A stretch of DNA of 64,000 bases from NCBI RefSeq assembly GCF_963675165.1, contig NC_087388.1, positions 4,965,047-5,029,046 of the forward strand, given 5' to 3'. Below, one piece after another: positions 14,101 to 26,100 of this stretch. The position numbers and the translations under genes are program-made. Source of the DNA: Halichondria panicea. Lineage: Eukaryota > Porifera > Demospongiae > Suberitida > Halichondriidae. Under the pieces are notes generated by a model. The model saw nothing but the letters and a program-made list of their open reading frames with translations, was not told the origin of the DNA and ran no database searches. Within the stretch, counting starts at the first letter, position 1, and each line of letters begins with the position of its first letter.

Positions 14101-17100
14101 TGTTGGGCAAATTAAAGTATATTTGTGTTGAGTTTGACCTTCATAAAGTTATCATAACTTTTTTTCATGCTTCAAAGTTTCATATACCATTGGATTCCTT
14201 GCGCTTCTATCTATATTATGCTGTATAGAGCTGATAAGCTCCAACCAGTTAAAAGTTAGCATTTTCCATGTAGAAGTCCCAGGCATACTTGTCCATCACA
14301 TAAAGCATAAATGAAGCCATAATTGACCAAATCCGGGGTTGAACTCAACGCAAATAGACTTTAGTATTTTGTATTGCTTGCATGGTTGACTGTATTTGTG
14401 CAGTGTGATTGTTGTGTATAACATATAGTTTAACTGTTTAGTAATCCTTGAGTGCCATGTGTATGTGTGTGTGCATGTGTATGGGTCTATAGAAACATAT
14501 CAAAAATATTATGTCAAATTTGGTTTAATTTGACATGTCAGATAGGAATATTAACCGATTAGTCGCGGTTTACGCTTTGAACCCGCGGCTATCAATATTG
14601 ACACTTCAAAGCGTCAACCGCAGCAATAATCGTATAACTATTAACGTACACTTAATGGCTTGCTCTGCATGTGACCTGAGCTGGCTGGCATGTTTGGCTT
14701 AATGGAATCTAATTATCATTTCTTCCTAGTACTGCGTGATCCTAAATTGTGTGTTGTTCTTTCCTAGTATACTCAGTATTCAAGCCTAAAGCTGTGGCTA
14801 TTTATTATTTGTGCCTTAACCCTTTCTCAGCTGCCTTGAGGCGGCATTGCAACTGATAAACTTCGCTGTGCACGCTATAGGTAGATCTGTTAATAATTAT
14901 GCTGACACGAGGTAGGGTTCGATTAGAATTGTCGAAAGAATAGTGATAATAATTATAACTATAAGATGTTGGTAGTGCAACCTCAGAGAGGGTCCATGGA
15001 GAGCACAGCTATACAGTGAGAATATTGTAATGCTTGTGGGATCATTGAGCCAAAGGACAGTGAATGGGATCATAGCTAGCTACGTTTTCAGAAGTGCCAC
15101 AAAAGTATATGTGGGCCATGCATGTTCCTGGACCTTGTAAGTATCATTTGCTTGTAGCCTTGATAGCTTTAGTATAGGTTTACGTTTGGTATAGGCTAGT
15201 TGTCTTATGTGTAGGTGAAAAAAACATTTCCCGGGAAAAGAGCGTGTGCTTGATAGTACCTCGTGCCTTCATACAATATTGTTTGATTAGTTGGGGTGGT
15301 CAGTTGCTAGGTTACGATGGTGTCATAGCACATCTGGAGTCTGGGTTACTTACATGCACTCTACTTTGCAAGTCTTTCGTTTGCAATCAAAAGAATACAG
15401 TATGTGATAAGCTGTTTTGAAGTTCTTATCATCAATTGTAGTAGCTCAAATGTTTCTGAGAATGAAAGTGTTGCATCGTAATGTCTTTACCTGGCCATGA
15501 TCATTTCTTGGAGGTATTTTCTTGTACAGTCTCAGATATCAAATGTGTTTACATTATAGATCTCTTCTCACCCTTGACTGTCGTCGATACACGTGATTGT
15601 CTTGTAGTTTGAGTACCTGGTTGTGTATCTAACTGGTTAATACTCCTCTATAGTGAACACCACTTGCACATGCGCATAAAATGCCCTGCTATTAAACTTG
15701 TACATTTGTAAGAACTATGAATATAGTATCATTAGTGTACTGGCCCTGCCCACATAGTCTTGTAATTGGCATTCAGAGTAGTGCATACTGTCAGTGACGC
15801 CAAACTATTGAACCGTGACGTACCATGAGCTGCTGTTTACATGTTTTATAATGATATTCATAGCACAATTTGTACAAGTGGATGCAATTGTTGCCAATGG
15901 TCTTGTTCTGTAACATGAGAGTGACATGTGTGGGGCTCAATGTGTTTATAATTATCATTTCTTCCTTGTACTGATCCTAAATTGTTCTTTGCGTATTCAA
16001 GCGTATATAAAGCTACAGTTATTCTCTGTGCTTTAACAAATATTGATATCACGATGAAGACTCTTATGCTGCTCGTGTCGATGGTCCTGATAGGACTTGC
16101 AAGTGCTGCTCCTCATGAAGGACAGGAGACCAGAGAAGCAATGCTGAAGAAAGCCGTCTCAAGCTTGATTGAAAAAGCTGAGGATTATTTGCTGGAACAA
16201 TCAGCTGTAGAAGATGACAACGAAGCAATGTTGGAGAGATACGCAAGCTTGATTGAAAAAGCTAAGCATCGACAAGAATATCCGCTGGAAGAAACTGTAG
16301 AAGATGACAACAATGCAATGTTGGAGAGATATGCAAGCTTGATTGAAAAAGCTAAGCATCGACAAGAATATCCGCTGGAAGAAACTGTAGAAGATGACAA
16401 CGATGCAATGTTGGAGAGATGCACAAGCTTGATTGAAAAAGCTAAGCATCGACAAGAATATCCGCTGGAAGAAACTGTAGAAGATGACAACGATGCAATG
16501 TTGGAGAGATATGCAAGCTTGATTGAAAAAGCTAAGCATCGACAAGAATATCCGCTGGAAGAAACTGTAGAAGATGACAACGATGCAATGTTGGAGAGAT
16601 ACGCAAGCTTGACTGAAAAAGCTAAGCATCGACAAGAATATCCGCTGGAAGAAACTGTAGAAGATGACAACGATGCAATGTTGGAGAGATACGCAAGCTT
16701 GACTGAAAAAGCTATGCATCGACAAGAATATCCGCTGGAAGAAACTGTAGAAGATGACAACGATGCAATGTTGGAGAGATACGCAAGCTTGATTGAAAAA
16801 GCTAAGCATCGACAAGAATATCCGCTGGAAGAAACTATAGAAGAAGATAACGAAGCAATGTTAGGGAGACGTATCTCAAGCTTGTATCCGTTGGAAGAAG
16901 TGGGAGAACAAAAAGACAATAAAGAATCTGACCAGGATGCAAAAACAGTTGCTCTTATAAAGATGATTGAAAAACTAATGGACGCTAAACAGCTTGCAAA
17001 GGCCGAGGAGAGGTGCATGTGTTATGTGGCCCCCTGTCCTCGCGGCTGTCTCGACATGACCAACAAGAAGTGATTGAGATAGATTCCTGAAATGGCAGTT

Positions 17101-20100
17101 GAACTTTAATGAAACTTGTATTGTGTAGAGTTTTAGTTTGGTTTGTAGTGTATACCAAAAACTGTATTGTAGCTTCTTTATAGCATTGATTTTGTGAAGA
17201 AACGTGTCTGTTTTTGTAACCATGATCATTTCTTGACAAATCTCTTCAGTTCTTAGTGGGGAAGGGCCGGTTATTGTGTAAGTGTTCTCACATCTTCTTC
17301 TCAGCCTATAAATGTAATGTCTGTAACAGACAAATTGTGAAAAGATACTCCTAGTCAATCGGGGTTAGACGTTCAAAAAAATTCTAGCCATGTAAACTTA
17401 CGTTTAGGTGATCTAATTCAAGTATGACTGTTATACTAATTGCAATCAAACTATAATGTATACTTCATTTTTATGGAGTTAGTCGATCATTATAGTTGAA
17501 TTCATTATGTGTAGTGAAGTGGTGTGGAAATTGTCAGGCTCATGTGTGCTGTGTAGAAAACCAATGTGTTCAGTTTGAGAGTTAAAATACTACATACCGC
17601 CAGTTAGTTGCTCTTATATTGAAGGCTATAATTATGCATGGGTGCCTATAATTATACAGAAAACAATCAAGAAAACGTGGCTAGAAGCCTATAGAAGCGG
17701 TTAGTTTTCGTCGCATTGCAACAGTTTAGCAGTTACATGCAGGGAACAGACACACAGTCACAGCTTTATCGTATTCCTCGTGCGGCTACGCCTCGAGCAT
17801 AATAATCAGTTAGTCATGTAGTACTAGGAACTCTATTGTGCATGGTCATGCATGGGTATACACCATGTATATACTTTAATTCTTATCCTTGGTGTTAAAT
17901 CTGTGTAGGTAAGTGTGTCGTAAAGTGGTGTGGATTTTGTCAGGCTTGTGTGTGTGTGTTGTGCTAAGTGTTCAGTAAAACCAATGTGTGCAGTTGGTTA
18001 GGATCCTGTGCATACGATCAAGTGCATGCATAAGTAACGTAGTGAGGGTACTACAAGTGGCTGAGGGCTTCTAAATCACATGGACACCGACAAAACAGTG
18101 TCTAGATACCATATAGTGCTGCGTATGCGCAAACCTTGCCCTCAGGCTTACAATTACTTGACAATGGGATACTAGGTATACTAAGTCCCATAGTATACCT
18201 GCTCTGGAGCACTTTGAGAACCATGAGAATGCAGAGAACGCATTATTATCGCAACATAGTATACAGTAATATTATATGCATAGTCAGCATATTTAGTGAC
18301 ATTTACACAAAGTAATAACCCACTTTTCCCATGTACCTCCCATGTACTGTCCATGTAGATCTTATCAACTAGTGTCTAATAGTCATTATAATGACTAATG
18401 GCTTTATTAGTAGGAATGCATACAATTTGTTGGACTCTATACACTTGTAACAGTTACACGATGTGGACATAATTGTTATAGACACTGTTTAGGAAGTTTC
18501 TAGAATCCCTATAGTTGTAGTATATCCCAACGTAGTGAGGGCAGGTTTGATAGAACACTACTTTTAGCCAATCAGTTTGCAAGATTTGTGGCTAACACGA
18601 TCTTAAGTACAGTTAGAATGCAGTTTTCCGTGTGTCAGTCCGTCACTAATTGCTTAATGTGATAGAGTCCCTCACATTCCATATGGTTGGTTGGTCACAC
18701 ACTTACTTTATTAGTAGAAATGTGATCTGTAGAACTATCTACATGTAGTACTGTATAGATCAGAGGCCGCGGCTACTAAATGTTTCATTTTGCTGGAAGA
18801 GGAGGCTATACAATTCGAGAGTCCACTGTTCAAGAGCAGAGTTTATTAGCCCCAGCTAATTCAACAAACCTTTAGTTTGTCTTTTTACTCGAACTCTGCC
18901 ATGAGAACGTTTTTTGAAAGTACTAACAAACTACTATCGTAGAATATATAATTATGTGCACTATAGCTTTTCAGCTAACTAGCGTAAAGCTAATTTATAA
19001 GTTTATTTAAACTTTTTGCGAACAGATGGTGCTATAGCTTTCAAAATTAGCCATTACTTGAGAAAGAAGCTTTAGTTCGTAAATCCATGAAAAATCGCAA
19101 GAGAACATGGCTAGAAGCTTATACAAACTGTTAGTTATCGTCAGATTGCAACCATGCATTGAGCAGTTACTTCTGGAACAGACACACACACAGTCATAAC
19201 AGCTTTACCCTATTCCTTATGCGGCTATATGTCTCGAGGCATAACAATAGTTTGTGGCTTAGCTAGACTCGTTAGGCTACATGCTAGTCACATGAGACTA
19301 CCTGCTACTGACAATCACTGTGCTTGTACGACATCTACAGTGACTCCATCTACTAGTGATTCTGCCTCTTGTAAATGTTGATGTATCAAACAGTTTTAGA
19401 ATTGGTTGCTATATATCCTCTGTATACGACTACAACTCAAGATGAAGTGGTTGAGTGTCCTTGCTCTGTGTGCTGCTCTCTTCATTGCAGCCACACATGC
19501 CAGCCATCTCCAAGATGAAGAGGGAATGATGGATCGTGCTGCTGAAGAAAGACTCTTGCGAATTCTACTTAGCAACAAAATGGATGCTGAAAATGAAAAT
19601 GAAATCGATCTAGTTGACAAAGAAGCTGCTGTAAACAGAGGCACTGTCACAAGGAAACTCGGCACAGCTCAGAACAAAGCCAGCTCTCAGTACGCGTGCT
19701 CCTGCGGTTGCTGCGGTAGGAATTCTTGGCTACCTTGCAACTGTCAATGGTGGCAGAAGTGATGTACTCAAGTACTGTCAGGAATAAAAAGATCAACAAT
19801 TATAGTGTAAACAATTCATCAGTGATTTATCGTTAGTTGCATATAGCTATGTTATACAGGGATCTGTATTGCTACACTGTGTGTGTACACAGCTTGTGTT
19901 AAATAAGATCATCAATGTGCGTGCTCGTAGAATTAAAGTGCTGTGAAAAATGGTGCATGTGTTTTACAATACAATTATACTGTGTAAATGGGCTTGGAAA
20001 AGTGACTTTTCCGAGCCTTTTTGGTCACTTGTGAGGCTAGCCTCAATTCCAGGCCGCATTACAACACAGCCTGGTACTAAGAGTGCATAAGAAGAAAAGA

Positions 20101-23100
20101 GTGTCGAACTACTGATACTTCTACACAAACACTTGTGCACAAAGTAAACATGACTCGCATGTGATAAAGTATTGTAAATTTACTAGTGTAGGGAAGTATT
20201 ATAATATCTAGCTGTCTATTATATATAGGGAAGTATGTATATATTTATCTGCCATATTTTAAACATGCTAGTATAGTGTTACATTATAGATGGCCTCGTG
20301 ATGAAACTACCGGTGCACTAAAACAGGCTTCATGGGCACTAAGCAGCTAGGTTTCATGAATTGTAGAAAAGCAGGCTTCTGTAGTATAGGAAAGTATATA
20401 AATATCTGTCTATTAATAGAATAGGATGGGTAATAGTATAAAATGACTAAGTTTATAAGGTTGGCAGGCGTTATTGTAGCTCGTTCTGACAAAATGAAGG
20501 TTCTCGTGCTTGTGGTCCTGACTACTCTCCTCATAGGAGTCACCAAGGCTGCTTCTTATAAAGTGAATCAAAAGAAAGTGCTCGAAACTCTTCTTCTGAA
20601 CAGACTCTCGAATGAAGCATTGAAACAAGATGAGCAGGAGACGGTCATGGCTCAGAATCACCAGGCTAGTAAGGCTCTATTGAATTTGATGAAGATGCTC
20701 AACCTGGTGGATAAGAGTGCCACTTTGCAGTCGTATTGTGTTTGTGTCACGTCACCTTGCCCTTGTGATACCGGCGTCTTCCCCTCCTTCCCTAATGGTC
20801 GCTGAACAATGTGTGAAGGAGCTAGAAAACCAGGATTAACCATGTGTAGTTTAGTTTGTGATTTTGTTTCCATACTGTACATTATAATGTTTCCTACTTG
20901 GTGCAAATTACCGTCTTAGGCTGTAGATTGAATATTATACGTACGCTTGCTTTGTGACACTTTGTTATTAAATCCTCAGCAGCTACTAAATTGACCTTTT
21001 TGTACGATTTGTGGGAATTTATAATATCATGACATTGTAATGTAGCTGGTTTGTGCATAACACTGCTTTGCTAGACTATTATTTGCAATGAGAATAATCT
21101 TGCTATATCGTAACTACTGTAATGAAAGCACCGCGGGTGCTGATGCCTCGGTGGAGGTGCCAAAGCTACATAACATATAAAGCTACTAATAGCTAGCTAG
21201 CTTTTATACACACATTGATTCAAGTATAATTGTCATGACGAACAATTTTAATTTTGCTGCATGCAATCACAGGGAAACTCAAATAGTGGGTAATGATCGA
21301 CCATGATTGTTGTTAAAAACTCTTACTTGCACTTTATTGATCCTTGAGCAGCTGAAATAGTCTACACACACATGCGCACTGAGTCATAATTACCAGAAAT
21401 AGAGCCAATGAAAGATAGAGGCTATCAGGGGCATAGCCAGGATTTTGGAGAAGGGGGTATTATTATAATGAAAGAGGGCGCAAAGTGCGAAATTTGGTTG
21501 ACCGGAAGCCACACCCACCCCTAATTAATGACGTCATAATTACTTATCTGCCAAGTTGGGCGTGGCCGAATCTTTATTTTCATAGAGAAGCCTATTTACT
21601 AGCCACGAAAGAGAACTAGTTTATAGATTTAAGCCAGAATAGCTCACAGTGTAGAGACTGAATCGTTTTGTTTGCCTATTAGATATATTTCTCTGTGATT
21701 TGTACTTAACTCAGACTGGTTGGGGGTGCTCGAGCACCTCTTGCACCCCCCTGGCTATGGCATGTGATTTTTAAGCCTATACAATACGTTATTCTTAAGT
21801 CAACTGGCAATTAAGAGACGTGAACTTTTACTATACGTTGAAGATAGACGTTCCTTCCTTTATGGGCTCCTGCATGGTTGGCTCTATTTGATTGATTGAT
21901 TTTAGGATTCCCTGTTCATTCTGTGGGTTTTCTGGCTATGTTCATTTTAGTTTGTGTTAAAAGAATTGCGTCTGTCTATATAGATAACATCGATCTGTTA
22001 CCCGTTACTCCAACCCGATATTAGGTCATGTTACGTATCTAGGACACCACTATGTGATTTTATAATAAATATTATAATTATTCATCGCAATATCAATGTG
22101 CTCATATGTAACTGTAAATTGAGGGGGGGGGGGGGGTCTAAAGTTATTGCTGTGACTTGATGCTAGTGGTTCTGAAACCAAATGTTCCCTATTCCACTCC
22201 ATTCACCTTCGATATCGTATTGCTGTACCATCAACGTCCTTCCTATGTACTGCTGTTAGGCTACATGCTAGTCACATGAGACTACCTGCTAGTGACAATC
22301 ACATGTGCTTGTACGACATCTACTAGTGATTCTGCATCTTGTAATGTCGATGTATCATTTTTCTATAAAAGAAACAGTTTTAGAATTGGTTCCTATCCTC
22401 TGTAACGTCTACAACTACAACTCAAGATGAAGTGGTTGAGTGTCCTTGCTCTGTGTGCTGCTCTCTTCATTGTAGCCACAAATGCCAGCCAACTCCAAGA
22501 TGAAGAGGGAATGATGGATCGTGCTGCTGAAGAAAAACTCTTGCGAATTCTACTTGGCAACAAAGTGGATGCTGAAAACGAAATCGATCTAGCTGACGAA
22601 GAAGCTGCTGTAAACAGAGGTACTGTCACAAGGAAACTCGGCACAGTTCAGAACAAAGCCAGCTCTCAGTGCTTTTGTATTAGGCAACCTTGCCGCTGTT
22701 CCAGCTATCCCAGATTTAGAATTCGTAGATGGGAGAAGTGATGTACTTTATCATGAAGTACTGTCTCAGGAATAAGAAGATGGAACAATTATTAGCTATA
22801 TAGACATTATTGAGAACAATTCAGTTAATGTGCTTGTATATATATAGCATTAGAGTACTGTGAAAAATTTATGGTGTGTCTCAAATTATAGTTAAGGTTG
22901 TTATAGATAAAACAGTAAGAGAGATTGGTAAGAGAAATCAGAAACAAAAATGTTCGTGTGAAACACTCCGCGTTTGATCATGCAAGATAATCTAGCTCTA
23001 TAATGGTCAACTCAGCTACTATATCACCAAACTATCCCTTAATATGAAGTCGTGGGAGGTAACGGCCCATTGTGTGTTTACTAAAGGACTGTTATACTGC

Positions 23101-26100
23101 AAACGTTTATGAACGGTACAGCTTATCCATAGCATGAAGCCGTTCTATGTAGCACAGTCATATAGATACATAATACCAAGTCCAGCAATGTCCTTCCTAT
23201 GTACTGCTGTTAGACTACATGCTAGTTACATGAGACTACCTGATACTAACAATCACTATGCTTGTACAACATGTACAGTGATCTTGTAATGTTGTTGTAC
23301 CATATTTGAAACAGTTTTAGAATTGGTTTCTATCCTCCGTAACGTCTACGACTACAACTCAAGATGAATTGGTTGAGTGTCCTTGCTCTGTGTGCTGCTC
23401 TCTTTATTGCAGCCACACATGCCAGCTAGCTGCAAGATGTCGAGGGAATGATGGATCGTGCTACTGAAGAAAACTCTTGCGAATTTTACTTGACAACGAA
23501 GTGGATGCTGAAAACGAAATCGATCTAGCTGACGAAGAAGTTGCTGTGAACAAAGGCACTGTCGCAAGGAAACTTAGCACAGCTCAGAACAAGGCCTGCT
23601 CTCAGTGCTTTTGTATTAGGCAACCTTGCCGCTGTCCCAGCTTTCCCAGATTGCCTAGAATTCGTAGATTTAATTGGCGGAAGTGATGTACTTTATCATG
23701 AAGTACTGTCAGGAATAAGAAGATGGAACAATTATAGCTATAGAAATTGTTGAGAACAATTCAGTGATTTATTGTTAGGATATGTATTGCTACGCTGTAT
23801 GTGTGTACTATAAGCCACAGGCATGGCTAAAACTAGTCTATAGAAGGATTACATTTATAGTCAGCATGCTCATTACCTGTCTTGACTGCCGCTTTACATT
23901 GAAATTGTGAAATTGATCACTGGTCAATGTTGATCATGCTAAAAGTAAGCTCTAAATGGTCAACTCAGCTACTATATGTGACGGGCTCTGGGAAAACAGA
24001 CTAATTGGCTGGCGTAAGCTATAATTTATATACCAGATGATAGAGCAAAGTGTACACATACCTCGTTTCATGCCTGAGTTATGCGCGTTGGAAACTCGAA
24101 GTTGTAAAACAGCAGTATTGAGAAACGCCCACTCAAAGATTGCTAAATTGGGGAAAGTAAGGTAATGGTGGCTGCTTAGACAAAGCGCTTTGGTGGAAAG
24201 AGTTGGATTCAGGGCATCAGATTTTGCAGAGAGGTAGTAGTAGAAAGACTGTATATAAGGAAAAAAATGTATGAGATTATATACACTGTAGTCTATAAAT
24301 CTGGCTATTGCTCAATACCAATATCTGCTCCAATTGGTCTGTTTTCCCAGAGCCTGTCACATATCACCAAACAAGGAATAGCCCTTAATACGAAGTTTTG
24401 TATTAGGTCCCCTTGCCGCTGTTCCAGCTATCCCAGATTGCCTAGAATTCGTAGATTTCCTATGAGATTTTGGCAGAAATTATGTACTTTGTACTGTGAG
24501 GAATAAGAAGATGAAACAATTATAGCTATAGACAATATTATTAACAATTCAGTGATTTATTGTTATAGTTGTAGGGATCTTTATTGCTACACTCTGTGTA
24601 TGCACAGCTGGCATTAATTATAAGATCGTTGTAATTTATGTTTTCATCGAATTAGAGTCTCTGAAAATGGTGTGTCTCAAATTATAGTTAAGGGTTGTTA
24701 CTAGATAGAACAGTAATAGGGATCAAAAACAAAAATGTTCGCGTGAAACACTCTGTATTATAGGGCATGGCTAAAACTATAATTATTATTTTTATGGTCA
24801 GCATGCATGCTCATATTTCCTGTCTGACTGCCATACAATGTGCTGTACATTGAAATAGTGAAATTGATCACTATTCAGTGTTGATTATACTAAAAAGTAA
24901 AGAGAACCTAGCTCTAAATGGTCGACTCAGCTACTATCACCAAGCAAATAAAAATCCTATACAAGAAGTAATATGAAGTCGTGGGAGGTCACGGCCCGTG
25001 ATGTGTTTAAAAGTATACACTATATTACACTGCAAACGTTTATAAACAGTACAGCTTATCCATAGCATGAAGCCATTCTATGTAGCACTTAGATACATAA
25101 TAACCAAGTCTTTGCTGTTTTGGCTTCACAGCAGGGAAAGAGAAAGTTGACATACAGTAGTTCAAGTTAAAATTTGAAAAACAGAGCAAAGAAAACAGAC
25201 TTAGAGCTTGTCAGTGGTGTAAACTTACTTCTCTATATAGAGTAATAAATCCCAGTCCCTGAATGATCGCTAGTGGATAGGAGAGCTATAGAATATAACT
25301 ACAGAACAATCAACCAGAAAATATAACGCGGAGTGTTTCAACCGTTTACACAGGAAGGCATGGTCGTTTCCAATCCCCTTTCTTTTATATCTATATGTTG
25401 TCATGGTATAGTGCATGTATATTAGCATACTTTTTTTGGCAATTGCCAAGATACAAGAATAGCAAAAAGCTAATACTTACATTAATTATGAAAGCATACT
25501 AAGTACAGAAGGATCATTACCTGAGGCACGCGTGGGCGGCCACAGGTATAGTAGTCTGTTTGTTTGTTTGTGATAGCCTTTTCTACTCACCTGGATGGCA
25601 CAGCACTGTGTTTACAGCATGGATAACCTTCACACAACAAGATCTCGGTTTAAATAGTGGCAGATTTTGATGTTAAAGCTTCTTTGTCGAGCAAAAGCTA
25701 AGAAGCTTGAACTTGCACGTTGGCAGCTAGCTAGCTACACGTGGCCTTGACTATGTATTTGCAGCTGAAGTGATCTGTACCAGGAACAATTGAATAGGGT
25801 CAAAATAGAATTATAACTGGGTTGGTTATTGACTGACTCTGGATCGATCATATACTCGAACTCCAGCCTGGCAGGAGCCATACTTCTCTAAGTCTAAGAC
25901 TCCAGGCTTGTTTGCTGTGACCCCAGTCCACAGTGCATGTACCACTCAATGTGTCAGCATGCCTCCAGTCTGGTTTAGTTTTATTGCTCTTGAGTTGCTG
26001 TGCTAGTCATATACATGCTACGCATATGCACTGCATTATGGTTTCATGTCACCAGCCGAGGGTTTGCACTTTAGTGCTCTAGTAAGTATAGTTCTAAGTA

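Noticed and set aside
16185..17018. Long minus-strand open frames opposite the repeat-propeptide gene
   Set aside because: They mirror the 90-bp in-frame tandem repeat; any repeat whose length is a multiple of three keeps antisense frames open. The plus frame has a TATA box, signal peptide and family-type Cys tail.
23364..23686. Treating the 23477-23686 frame as a functional gene
   Set aside because: It lacks a signal peptide; comparison with the 22427 gene shows a stop codon and a one-base deletion upstream, so it is the tail of a pseudogene.
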